Assembly (NCBI RefSeq): GCF_016862795.1
Contig: NZ_BONQ01000122.1
Span: forward strand, 1 to 64,000
From: Dactylosporangium siamense
GTDB taxonomy: Bacteria > Actinomycetota > Actinomycetes > Mycobacteriales > Micromonosporaceae
Direction: 5' to 3'
Length of the DNA stretch: 64,000 nucleotides
In this document: piece after piece, positions 52,166-60,450 of the stretch
Layout of the letters: each line of letters begins with the position of its first letter
How positions within the stretch are numbered: the stretch's first letter is position 1
Notes under the pieces: model-generated
Database searches by the model: none
Told to the model about the DNA's origin: nothing
What the model saw: only the letters and a program-made list of their open reading frames with translations
Program-made: the position numbers and the translations under genes

Positions 52166-52366
52166 GTTGACCCACACAATGCAGCTGTCAACACCATCTT
52201 GCAAAAGTTGCAACATTGATCGCCGACCGTGGTCCAACGCATGATCGCGGACTTCGGCATCGACGAAGCTCGGGGCAGAGCAGCTCGGCGTGCAGAGCGG
52301 TGCCATCTTCTGCAACATCTCTTGCCAAACAGTGCAGTTTTGCGCAGACTGGCCACGCTCATGCAA
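52166..52366. promoter_or_regulatory. divergent control region of the GH16/sugar-uptake locus with TTGCAA-type repeats
   Basis: The interval between the binding-protein and GH16 genes contains TTGCAA-AAG-TTGCAA (52199-52213) and further TGCAA or TTGC elements at 52311, 52322, 52340 and 52361. The first and second clusters both follow a CCATCTT. An inverted repeat GTTGAC N15 GTCAAC (52166-52192) overlaps the putative -35 and -10 boxes of the binding-protein gene. The arrangement suits a sugar-responsive repressor acting on both directions. Confidence 0.5.
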
Positions 52367-52410
52367 TCCCCTGTCAGGCGCGTTCCCACCCCGTACAGGA
52401 GGTACAGCAA

Positions 52411-54003
52411 GTGCGATCCCCCTCGCTCAGCCGACGGCTGGCCGGCGGCCTCTCGCTCGCCCTGGTCACGACCGTCGCCGCTCTCGTCACCGGCACCGCC
52501 CAGCCGGCCGCGGCGGCCGACCAGGTCCTGCTCTTCGACGACTTCAACGGCACGACCATCGACACCGCCAAGTGGGTGCCCGGCCTGCACCAGTGGGGCG
52601 GGGCCAACAACGGCGTCGTCCCGGAGAACCTCTCGGTGCAGACGGTCAGCGACAACGGCCAGAGCATCGGTGTGCTCGTGGCGCAGGCCAACGGCACCCA
52701 GTACACCGGCCCGGTCCGGGGCGTGAAGAGCACCAACGGCGCGCTGCCGATCGGTGATCCGCAGCGGTACACGCGGCAGAGCACCGGCCAGCTCACCGGC
52801 GGCCTGGTCTGGACCCAGCAGCGCTTCGGCGCGGGACGCTACGAGGTCCGGATGAAGAACCTGCCGATGCCCGGCGGTTGCTCCTGCATCTGGAACTACT
52901 ACGAGCCGGGCACCAGCGACTACACCGAGATCGACATCGAGATGCCGGCCAACGGCACCGCGAACCGGGCCGACTGGTCGCGCTGGGCCGGCCTCAACAG
53001 CTACATCGCGCCGAACGACGCCGGTGCCACCTACCAGAACGTGGATCTCGGCCTCAACAACAACGACGGCAACTTCCACGTGTACCGGTGGGACTGGTAC
53101 GACGGGACCAACGGCGCCAAGCGCATCGAGTTCTACGTCGACAACGTCCTGCGGGCCACCCACACCGGCACGGTCCCGGTCTCGCCCGCCCAGCTGTGGG
53201 TCGGCAACTGGCCGGCCGCCTGGTCCGGCTCGTTCAACTACGCGACGCAGTACCAGTACATCGACTGGGTGCGGATCTCGACGCTCGGCGGCGGAGGCGG
53301 TCCGGACACCCAGCCGCCGACCACGCCGGCCGGCCTCGCCACGACCGGTAAGACCGCGACGACCGTCAACCTGTCGTGGGGCGCCTCGACCGACAACGTG
53401 GGCGTCGCCGGCTACAACGTCTATCGCAACGGCGCCACGCTGCTCGCCTCGACCACCGGGACGGGCACGAGCACCCAGCTCACGGGTCTCACCCCCGCGA
53501 CCGCCTACGCGCTGACGGTCAAGGCCCGCGACGCCGCCGGGAACCTGTCCGCGGCGAGCAACCAGATCACCGTCACCACCGACCCGGGTGCCGGCGGCGG
53601 GCCGAACAAGGTCGTCAACGGCGACTTCGAGGGCGCCTCGCTCAGCCCGTGGAGCTGCACCGGCACGGCCGCGGCGGCCGCCGGGGCCGGGGTCGGCGGC
53701 AGCAGGGCCGTCAAGCTCACCCCGACCGGCAGCACCACCGCCCGGTGCGAGCAGGCGATCAGCGGCCTGACCCCCGGCGCGACGTACACGCTCAGCGCCC
53801 AGCTGCGCAGCGACGGTTCGTACGGCTACCTGGGCACCGTCGTGTCCGGCGTGGCGACCGAGCGCGGCACGACGTCGAGCACGTACACGACGGTGACGGT
53901 CCCGTCGTTCGTCGCTCCCGCCAGCGGCGCGATCACCGTCTACACCCACGCGTGGCGGCAGCAGACGGCCCCGGTGTGGGTCGACAACGTCACGCTGTCC
54001 TGA
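52411..54003 (+). CDS. secreted glycoside hydrolase family 16 enzyme with FN3 and carbohydrate-binding modules
   Basis: A 530-residue exported enzyme. GTG 52411 sits eight bases after a perfect AGGAGG. Residues 1-36 are a Sec signal ending AAAA. The GH16 domain spans about 38-295; the catalytic motif is EIDIE with Glu173, Asp175 and Glu177, the form without beta-bulge seen in lichenases and XTH-like enzymes. A fibronectin type III domain (about 305-393) and a C-terminal CBM4/9-like jelly-roll (about 400-530) follow. A mixed-linkage or beta-1,3-glucan is the likely target, and the divergent importer probably takes up its products. Confidence 0.9.
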   Translation: MRSPSLSRRLAGGLSLALVTTVAALVTGTAQPAAAADQVLLFDDFNGTTIDTAKWVPGLHQWGGANNGVVPENLSVQTVSDNGQSIGVLVAQANGTQYTGPVRGVKSTNGALPIGDPQRYTRQSTGQLTGGLVWTQQRFGAGRYEVRMKNLPMPGGCSCIWNYYEPGTSDYTEIDIEMPANGTANRADWSRWAGLNSYIAPNDAGATYQNVDLGLNNNDGNFHVYRWDWYDGTNGAKRIEFYVDNVLRATHTGTVPVSPAQLWVGNWPAAWSGSFNYATQYQYIDWVRISTLGGGGGPDTQPPTTPAGLATTGKTATTVNLSWGASTDNVGVAGYNVYRNGATLLASTTGTGTSTQLTGLTPATAYALTVKARDAAGNLSAASNQITVTTDPGAGGGPNKVVNGDFEGASLSPWSCTGTAAAAAGAGVGGSRAVKLTPTGSTTARCEQAISGLTPGATYTLSAQLRSDGSYGYLGTVVSGVATERGTTSSTYTTVTVPSFVAPASGAITVYTHAWRQQTAPVWVDNVTLS

Positions 54004-54030
54004 CCCTTTCCTGACCCGAAGGCACGGCAC

Positions 54031-54061
54031 GCGCGGGGTGGGCCGGCGGCCCACCCCGCGC
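54031..54061 (+). terminator. strong hairpin terminator after GH16
   Basis: Perfect 14-base arms GCGCGGGGTGGGCC and GGCCCACCCCGCGC are separated by GGC, 28 bases beyond the GH16 stop. There is no long T-run, which is common in high-GC genomes. It separates GH16 from the DeoR gene. Confidence 0.75.
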
Positions 54062-54129
54062 TCAACTTCGCACCAGGATGCAATGATGGGCGGGTAAAAC
54101 GACAGGATTGAGCAACTCAGGAGCGCCCG

Positions 54130-54915
54130 TTGAACCGGTACGAGCGGTGGACCCGGCTGCTGGAGATGGTGGCCGGCTCCGGTCAGCTCACCATCGAGGA
54201 GACCGCGGCCGAGCTCGGCGTCTCCCCCGCCACCGTCCGCCGCGACTTCGACGAGCTGGCCGCGCAGCAACTGGTGCAACGGACCCGCGGCGGCGCCGCC
54301 GCGCACAGCGTCTCCTACGACCTGCCGTTGCGGTTCAAGGTGGCCCGCCACGCACCGGAGAAGCAGCGCATCGCGACCGCGGCGGCCGGCATGATCTCGG
54401 CCGGCTCGACCGTCTGCCTCAACGGCGGCACCACCACCACGGAGGTCGCCCGCGCGCTGGCCATGCGCGCCGACCTCAACAACGACCAGCGCGGCCCGGC
54501 CGTCACGGTGGTGACCAACGCCCTCAACATCGCCAACGAGCTCGTCGTGCGCCCGCACGTGCGGGTCGTCGCGACCGGTGGTGCCGCGCGCCCGCAGTCG
54601 TATGAGCTGATCGGCCCGATCGCCGCCGCCATGCTGCAGACCGTCGCGGTCGACGTGGCCGTGCTCGGCGTCGACGCGATCGACCACCAGCACGGTGCCA
54701 GCGCGCACAACGACGGCGAGGCGGCGATCAACCAGATCATGGCCGACCGGGCCAACCGCGTCATCATCGTGGCCGACAGCTCGAAGCTCGGCCAGCGCGC
54801 GTTCGCCCGCATCTGCACGATCTCAGCCGTCGACACGCTGGTCACCGACAGCACGGCGACGGACGAGCAGATGGCCGTCTTCACCGACGCCGGCGTCAAG
54901 GTCATCCGGGCCTGA
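54130..54915 (+). CDS. DeoR-family transcriptional regulator
   Basis: A 261-residue sugar-responsive regulator. The helix-turn-helix reads LTIEETAAELGVSPATVRRDFDEL, and the sensor domain (isomerase-like fold) has LNGGTTTTEVARAL, VVTNALNIANELV, GVDAIDHQHGA and VIIVADSSKLGQ. The start is TTG 54130, placed eight bases after AGGAG; no better start is in frame. It likely senses a phosphorylated sugar. Its position suggests it controls the divergent sugar-uptake/GH16 genes or gluconokinase. Confidence 0.88.
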   Translation: MNRYERWTRLLEMVAGSGQLTIEETAAELGVSPATVRRDFDELAAQQLVQRTRGGAAAHSVSYDLPLRFKVARHAPEKQRIATAAAGMISAGSTVCLNGGTTTTEVARALAMRADLNNDQRGPAVTVVTNALNIANELVVRPHVRVVATGGAARPQSYELIGPIAAAMLQTVAVDVAVLGVDAIDHQHGASAHNDGEAAINQIMADRANRVIIVADSSKLGQRAFARICTISAVDTLVTDSTATDEQMAVFTDAGVKVIRA

Positions 54916-54927
54916 GCCGGGGCCCGC

Positions 54928-55446
54928 TCAGCGGGCGGGTAGGTGCGACCTCTGCACGATCTCCTCGACGATCTGCTCGGGGGTGGCGTCGATCGACACC
55001 TCCGTGACGTCCTCGTCGGGCTGGGGCGGCTCCAGGGCGGCGAACTGGCTGTCGAGCATCTCCGCGCGCATGAAGTGACCGTGCCGGGCCGCGAGCCGGC
55101 GCATGATCAGGTCGCGGGAGCCCTCGAGGAACACCACGCGCACCTGCGGGCGGCCGTCGCGCAGCCGGTCGCGGTACACCCGGCGCAGCCCCGAGCACGA
55201 CACGACGCCTGGAGTGCCGTCGGCGGCGCGCTCGTCGATCCACCGGCCGATGGCGGCGAGCCAGGGGCCGCGGTCCTCGTCGGTGAGCGGCTCACCGGCC
55301 GCCATCTTCGCCACGTTCTCGGCGGAGTGAAAGGTGTCGGCCTCCGCGTAGTGCCAGCCGAGCCGGCCGGCGAGCAACTCCCCGACCGTGGTCTTGCCGG
55401 TGCCGGCAACGCCCATCACGACGATCACTGGTGGTGTCTCCGGCAT
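54928..55446 (-). CDS. gntK: gluconokinase
   Basis: A 172-residue P-loop kinase that phosphorylates gluconate to 6-phosphogluconate. The P-loop is MGVAGTGKTT, followed by EADTFHSAENVAKMAAGEPL, PWLAAIGRWIDERA, CSGLRRVYRDRLR and FMRAEMLDSQFAALEPP, all matching GntK. ATG 55446 is used. It is convergent with the DeoR gene, 12 bases apart. Confidence 0.92.
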   Translation of the reverse strand: MPETPPVIVVMGVAGTGKTTVGELLAGRLGWHYAEADTFHSAENVAKMAAGEPLTDEDRGPWLAAIGRWIDERAADGTPGVVSCSGLRRVYRDRLRDGRPQVRVVFLEGSRDLIMRRLAARHGHFMRAEMLDSQFAALEPPQPDEDVTEVSIDATPEQIVEEIVQRSHLPAR

Positions 55447-55532
55447 GGCGACACCGTACCCATCCGCCCGGTTCACCACGCACGGTGGGCCGGCCGCCGC
55501 GATCACCGGCCGACCCACACGGGTGCCACCGC

Positions 55533-56285
55533 TCAGGACGCCGCCATGGCCACCAGCGGCGGGAAGTGCCGGGCGACGAGCTGCTTCGCGACCGTATCGG
55601 GGTCGCCGATGTCGCCGGAACGGTGCCGCTCGACCAGCCGGGCGTGCCCGGGCAGGCCGGTGCCTCGCTCGCGGAGGGTCCGCTGCATCGAGGTCTCGAT
55701 GGCGCCGGGGTCGACGATCTCCACCGTGCAGGCGCGGCTGGACGCCTCGCTGACGCAACGCATGAACGCCTCCGCGCCCGCCTTCGTCGCGCAGTACGTG
55801 GCCCAGCCCGGGTAGCTGCGGTGCGCCGCCGCGGAGGCGACGTAGATGATCCGCAGCCGCGGGGCGGGGTCGCTGGCGAAGGCGGCCAGGAAGACGTTCG
55901 TCAGCAGGATCGGTGCGACCAGGTTGACCTGGACCGCGCCGAACACCTCCTCGGGTGCCAGCTCGCCGACGAGCCCGATCGGCTCGATGGTCGCGGCGTT
56001 GTGCAGCAGCACCACCTCGTCGCCGGGGTGGGCGTCCCCGACGAACGCGGCCAGCTCGGCCTCCGTGGGGAGGCTGACGGGTTCGGCGAGGTCGGTGGAG
56101 CGCAGCCGCACCGACGCCGGATACCGCGCGGCGAGCGCCTGCTGGGCGGAGGGGAAGGTGCGGGCCAGGCCGAAGACCCTGGCACCGTCGGATTGCAGCG
56201 CGTGGAACAGGGCCGCGCCGAGCCCACGGGAGGCGCCGGTGACGAAGACCGAGCGCATGGGGGAACCGTCCGCGATCGCGGACAT
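55533..56285 (-). CDS. short-chain dehydrogenase/reductase
   Basis: A 250-residue SDR similar to sepiapterin reductase-type enzymes. The cofactor motif is FVTGASRGLGAALF, LLHNAATIEPIG marks strand 4, and the active site is Ser in YVASAAAH with Tyr-Lys in YCATKAGAEAF. ATG 56285 is chosen because GGAG lies at suitable distance; ATG 56258 is an alternative. Substrate unknown. Confidence 0.85.
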   Translation of the reverse strand: MSAIADGSPMRSVFVTGASRGLGAALFHALQSDGARVFGLARTFPSAQQALAARYPASVRLRSTDLAEPVSLPTEAELAAFVGDAHPGDEVVLLHNAATIEPIGLVGELAPEEVFGAVQVNLVAPILLTNVFLAAFASDPAPRLRIIYVASAAAHRSYPGWATYCATKAGAEAFMRCVSEASSRACTVEIVDPGAIETSMQRTLRERGTGLPGHARLVERHRSGDIGDPDTVAKQLVARHFPPLVAMAAS

Positions 56286-56343
56286 GACATCACTCCAACC
56301 GTGTCGAGCTGACCGACAACAACGACGGGGGTGAGCGATCGAA

Positions 56344-56703
56344 CTACGTGCGCCAGACCTGCAGCACGCAACGGTCGGGTGCATGGTCCACGGGGGCACC
56401 CGCGGGCGGTTCGGCCGAAGCCGCCGGCATCAGCTGGACGACGGCGCCGGCGGGGAGCTGCGCGAGCGCGTGGCCCGCGGCATCCGGGGTTTCCACCTGC
56501 TCGCCTTCGGCGTGCAGCATGAGGGGAGCCCGCTCGCCACCGTCACCGCCGGACCACGCGTGATGGTCGGGCGCGAGCAGCTGGTGGGCGACGCCGGCAT
56601 GCGACGTCGGCGCGCCGATGGTCGCGCCGAACAGCATCGCCAGGACGAGGGCAATGACGCCGACGACCCAGCTGGGCGTGCGAGCCCGCGCGAGTCCGTC
56701 CAA
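56344..56703 (-). CDS. small membrane-anchored hypothetical protein
   Basis: About 119 residues with one hydrophobic segment (VVGVIALVLAMLFGATIGA) and an external part that starts with a histidine cluster (HAGVAHQLLAPDHHAW). Two prolines/alanine-rich segments and a Cys near the end follow. TTG 56703 is preferred because GAGGGCGG lies just before it; an ATG at 56769 would lengthen it. Resembles DUF2946-like exported proteins in size and His content, but I cannot assign it. Confidence 0.5.
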   Translation of the reverse strand: MDGLARARTPSWVVGVIALVLAMLFGATIGAPTSHAGVAHQLLAPDHHAWSGGDGGERAPLMLHAEGEQVETPDAAGHALAQLPAGAVVQLMPAASAEPPAGAPVDHAPDRCVLQVWRT

Positions 56704-56827
56704 GTCCGCCCTCTTCCCCGGTGATGCCCGGAAATGCCCTCCGTCATCATGGCCCAACGCACCGCGCATTGCAGTGTCGCGAATTTGGCAGCATCCGCGA
56801 AATTCGATTCCCCGATAAGGTGCCCGA

Positions 56828-57826
56828 ATGCGCGTGCGAGCCGTCGTCGGCGACGATTTGCCCTGGATTCAGGAACTGCTCACGAATTCGTGGGGAGCGG
56901 TCCATGTCATCACGGGAGGAAACGGTCGTGACGCGGACCGGCTGCCGGGACTGGTCGCCTGTGACAACGCCGGGACACGGGTGGGATTGCTCACTTTTGA
57001 AATCGCCGCGACCGGTCTCGAAATTGTCACGATCGACGCCGTTCGCCCGCATCGCGGGATCGGCACCGCCCTGATCGAGGCGGCGCGAGCGGTCGCCACC
57101 GACGCCGGCTGCACCCGGCTGTGGCTGATCACCACCAACGACAACCTCGACGCGCTGCGCTTCTACCAGCGCCGTGGGCTGCGCGTCCGGGCCGTGCACC
57201 CCGGCGCCGTCCAGCGGGCCCGGCTCCGCAAGCCGCAGATCGCCGAGACCGGCGAGTTCGGCATCGCGCTGCACGACGAGCTGGAGCTGGAGCTGCCCCT
57301 GCTGGGCGCCGACGCGCACATCCGCCCCGGCGGCCTCAGCGACGTCAAACCCGTCCTGGCGCTGCTCGACGGCGCGACCCGGTGGCTGGTCGGGCTGGGA
57401 CGCACCGGGCAGTGGGGCACCGAGCCGCACTCGACCAACCCGCGCCGGCTGACCGCGATGATGCGCTGGGTCCCGCAGGGTCACCTGCACGTCGCGGAGA
57501 TCGGTGGGGCCGTGGTGGGCGCGCTCGTGGTGGGCGAGGCACCGGAGCACATCCCGGTCGTCTACGAGCCCGAGCTGTACGTGAACCTCCTCGTCACCGA
57601 CCGGGCGCGGCAGGGCCGCGGGCTGGGCTCGATGCTGCTGGACCACGCCCGGGTGCTGGCGGTCCGGCGCGGGATCGGCCTGCTACGGGTCGACTGCTAC
57701 GCCGGTGACGACCGGGCGCTCGTCGACTGGTACCGCCGGCAGGGCTTCACCCCGACGGAGACCTTCACGGTCCGGCTGCCCACCGGCACCGACTGGCCCG
57801 GGCAGGTCCTGGAGCAGCGACTCTGA
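56828..57826 (+). CDS. tandem GNAT N-acetyltransferase
   Basis: A 332-residue protein with two GNAT domains. The first has VRPHRGIGTALIEAARAVA and closes with DALRFYQRRGLRVR; the second has TDRARQGRGLGSMLLDHARV and closes with ALVDWYRRQGF. Both acetyl-CoA loops look intact, so two active sites are possible. Target unknown. Confidence 0.85.
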   Translation: MRVRAVVGDDLPWIQELLTNSWGAVHVITGGNGRDADRLPGLVACDNAGTRVGLLTFEIAATGLEIVTIDAVRPHRGIGTALIEAARAVATDAGCTRLWLITTNDNLDALRFYQRRGLRVRAVHPGAVQRARLRKPQIAETGEFGIALHDELELELPLLGADAHIRPGGLSDVKPVLALLDGATRWLVGLGRTGQWGTEPHSTNPRRLTAMMRWVPQGHLHVAEIGGAVVGALVVGEAPEHIPVVYEPELYVNLLVTDRARQGRGLGSMLLDHARVLAVRRGIGLLRVDCYAGDDRALVDWYRRQGFTPTETFTVRLPTGTDWPGQVLEQRL

Positions 57827-57832
57827 CGGCCG

Positions 57833-57887
57833 AGTCGACCTTGGCGACCTCGACACGCCAGGGCGTGGAAAGTCTCCAAGGTCAACT
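57833..57887. terminator. nested inverted repeat between convergent genes
   Basis: Outer arms AGTCGACCTTGG and CCAAGGTCAACT match at 11 of 12 positions; inner arms CACGCC and GGCGTG are perfect. The element starts six bases after the acetyltransferase stop and its right arm includes the DUF952 stop. A bidirectional terminator is the simplest role. Confidence 0.6.
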
Positions 57888-58211
57888 GGGGACGACCTCG
57901 TCCACCGACGACGCGCCGGCGATGCGGTGGACGGCCACCACGGCGGCGCGCGGCAGTGGTGCGTAGACGTGCGGGAACAGGCCGTTGCCGGAGGCCTCCC
58001 AGCGCAGCCACATGCCCATGGTCTGCGCGTCGATGGCGACGACGACGAGGTCGGGCTCGGTGCCGAAGTAGCGCTGCGCGGTGCCGGCGACCTGATCGCG
58101 CGACGAGCAGTGGATGTAGCCGTCGCGCAGGTCCAGGGGCGAGCCGTCGAACCGGCCGTTCGCCTCGAAGCTGGCCCACTCGGCCGGCAGCAGGATCTTG
58201 TAGATCAGCAC
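57882..58211 (-). CDS. DUF952 domain protein
   Basis: A 109-residue protein of the DUF952 family: MLIYKILLPAEWASFEANG, DLRDGYIHCSSRDQVAGTA, and LFPHVYAPLPRAAVV. The fold is related to ADP-ribosyltransferase-like RNA 2'-phosphotransferases in published comparisons as I recall; activity is not established. Length is normal. Confidence 0.85.
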   Translation of the reverse strand: MLIYKILLPAEWASFEANGRFDGSPLDLRDGYIHCSSRDQVAGTAQRYFGTEPDLVVVAIDAQTMGMWLRWEASGNGLFPHVYAPLPRAAVVAVHRIAGASSVDEVVPS

Positions 58212-58307
58212 CGGCCCACAATGCCACGGGTGAGAGGTTCCTTCACCTCCCGCAGGTGGGACGGGGTGAGCGACGAGTCACCCGTTTACGACCTAGCGTG
58301 CGCGAAT

Positions 58308-58637
58308 ATGAGAACTCGGGCATGGGTGTGCGTCGCCGGCGCCGCCATCGCGGTCGGGTCACTGAGCGCCGCGCAGGCACGAAGACCGGACGTCCCGATG
58401 GTCCGCACGGCGCAGACCACGGGACAGCAGAGCGTCGCGAACGAGCAGGACGCGACCGTGTACCTGCTGACCGGGACCGGCCTGCTCGCGATCGGCGGCG
58501 TCGTCCTCGTCGGGGGTGTCGCCGGGCTCGGCGGCCTGGACATCCCCGGCGGCATCACGATGACCGTCGGGCGGAGCCGCCTGTGGGTGCGATCACTGCG
58601 GGTCCAGGGCCGGCACCGGCGGCTCACAGGCGGGTGA
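58308..58637 (+). CDS. small exported or membrane hypothetical protein
   Basis: About 109 residues. Residues 4-24 are a signal-like segment (WVCVAGAAIAVGSLSAAQA), and a glycine/leucine/valine-rich second hydrophobic stretch spans 50-75 (LLAIGGVVLVGGVAG). The C-terminus is basic. No ribosome site is seen before ATG 58308. It overlaps the convergent thiamine-enzyme gene by 14 bases. Unrecognised. Confidence 0.5.
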   Translation: MRTRAWVCVAGAAIAVGSLSAAQARRPDVPMVRTAQTTGQQSVANEQDATVYLLTGTGLLAIGGVVLVGGVAGLGGLDIPGGITMTVGRSRLWVRSLRVQGRHRRLTGG

Positions 58638-60387
58638 TGCGGTCCTTCAGCAGGGTGGTGGCGATCGCTGCCTTGTGCGGCTGGCCGCGCACGAACGCCT
58701 CCGCGAACTTCACCGCCTGCTGATAGGTGACCTTCGCCGGCATCGGGGGCTCGTCGGCGTCGACCGCGACGTCGACGAGCGCCGGCCCGTCGTAGGCCAG
58801 GGCCTCCCCCAGGATCGACTCGAGCGCCATTGGGTCCGTGACGCGGGCGCCGTACCCGCCGCACCCGCGCGCCCACGCCGCGTAGTCAGGCTGCGGGTCG
58901 CCGTAGCGGACGCCGTACTCCGGGAAGCCGTTGACCATCTGCTCCCAGACGATCATGCCGAGGGCGTTGTTGTCGTTGATGACGACCTTCACCGGCAGCC
59001 CGTAGCGGGCCGCGGTGTGGAACTCGGCCATGAGCATGCCGAACCCGCCGTCGCCGACGAATGCGATCACCTGGCGGCGGGGGTACTCGTGCTGCAGGGC
59101 GATCGCGTAGGGCAGGCCGGGCGCCATCGAGGCGAGGGTCCCGGAGAGGTAGAACTCGCGGCCGCCGGTCGCCTGCCAGTGCCGGGCCGCCCAGGTGGTG
59201 ACGGTGCCGGAGTCGCAGGTGAGGATCGCGTCCGGCGCGGCGACGCGGTCGAGGGTGCGGGCCAGGAACTGCGGCGCGATCGGGTCCCGGTCGGGTCGTT
59301 CCGTGGCCGCCAGGCGCTCGCGCCAGTCGCGCATCTTCTCCTGGTACCGCTGCAGCAGCCGCCGATCCGTGCGCCGCCGCAGGCGTGGCAGCAGCGCCTC
59401 CAGGGTCGCCGCGGCGTCGCCGACCAGCGGCACGTCGGTCGGGATGCGGGTGCCGACCCGCGTCGGCTCGACGTCGATCTGCACGACGTGCGCCTGACCG
59501 GGCGCCGGCAGGAACTTCGTGTACGGGAAGTTCGTGCCCACCATCAGCAACGCGTCGCACTCCTGCATCAGGTCCTCGCTCGGCGCGGTGCCGAGCAGCC
59601 CGAGGCCGCCGAGCACGAACGGCGAGTCGTCCGGCACGACCATCTTGCCCATCAGCGACTTCACGATCGGCGCGCCGAGCACGTCGGCGACGAGCTCGAC
59701 CAGGGGACCGGCCCCGCGGGCCCCGGCACCGGCCAGGATCGCCGGCTTGGTGGCGTTGTTGAGCAGGTCGGCGGCGGCCTGCAGGTCGTCGTCGGCGGGC
59801 CGGACCGGCGGCGCGACCCACACCGGGGCGGTCGCCGGGTCGCGGACCGGCCCGACCTCGTCGAACGGGTTGTCCCCGGCCGTCGCGACCTGCACGTCGT
59901 TCGGGACCGTCAGATGGGCCACGCCGCGGCGGGCCAGGGCGGTGCGGACCGCGATGTCGACCAGCGCCGGCACCTGCGCGGGGTTGGCGACCGTCTCGTT
60001 GTACTCGGCGACGTCGGAGAACAGGCGGTCGAGGTGGACCTCCTGCTGGTACGCGGTGCCGATGACGCTGGACTCCTGCATGCCGGTGATCGCCAGGACC
60101 GGCGCGTGGTCGAGTTTCGCGTCGTACAGCCCGTTGGCGAGGTGGATGCCGCCGGGGCCGGAGGTGGCGAGGCACACGCCGAGCCGGCCGGTGGCCTTGG
60201 CGTGCGCGACCGCCATGAACGCGGCCGCCTCCTCGTGGTGCACCAGCACGAACCTGATCCGGTCGGCGTTGCGGCGCAGGCCCTCCATGATCCCGTTGAC
60301 CCCGTCACCGGGCAGGCCGAACACCGTGTCGACACCCCAGTCGGCCAGTCTCGCGATCAACGCCGCTCCGACAGTCGGTTTGCTCAT
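58624..60387 (-). CDS. thiamine diphosphate-requiring enzyme (pyruvate oxidase/dehydrogenase-like)
   Basis: A 587-residue ThDP enzyme of the acetolactate synthase/pyruvate oxidase superfamily. The N-terminal Pyr domain has FGLPGDGVNGIMEGL and the activating glutamate in VHHEEAAAFMA. The middle domain has AILAGAGARGA. The PP domain has the Mg/ThDP motif from GDGGFG to INDNN. It is closest in overall form to PoxB-like pyruvate:quinone oxidoreductases, but the membrane-binding C-terminal peptide of E. coli PoxB is not evident. The exact substrate is uncertain. Confidence 0.82.
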   Translation of the reverse strand: MSKPTVGAALIARLADWGVDTVFGLPGDGVNGIMEGLRRNADRIRFVLVHHEEAAAFMAVAHAKATGRLGVCLATSGPGGIHLANGLYDAKLDHAPVLAITGMQESSVIGTAYQQEVHLDRLFSDVAEYNETVANPAQVPALVDIAVRTALARRGVAHLTVPNDVQVATAGDNPFDEVGPVRDPATAPVWVAPPVRPADDDLQAAADLLNNATKPAILAGAGARGAGPLVELVADVLGAPIVKSLMGKMVVPDDSPFVLGGLGLLGTAPSEDLMQECDALLMVGTNFPYTKFLPAPGQAHVVQIDVEPTRVGTRIPTDVPLVGDAAATLEALLPRLRRRTDRRLLQRYQEKMRDWRERLAATERPDRDPIAPQFLARTLDRVAAPDAILTCDSGTVTTWAARHWQATGGREFYLSGTLASMAPGLPYAIALQHEYPRRQVIAFVGDGGFGMLMAEFHTAARYGLPVKVVINDNNALGMIVWEQMVNGFPEYGVRYGDPQPDYAAWARGCGGYGARVTDPMALESILGEALAYDGPALVDVAVDADEPPMPAKVTYQQAVKFAEAFVRGQPHKAAIATTLLKDRITRL

Positions 60388-60450
60388 ACGCCTGTGCTTT
60401 GCCGGTCCGGGACCAAACAAACACCCCACCGACGGGTAGCGTGCCTGCCC

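Noticed and set aside
50818-54708. Upstream extension of the binding-protein frame across the divergent GH16 gene
   Set aside because: The lipoprotein signal begins at 52164/52155; sequence further upstream is antisense to GH16 and low complexity.
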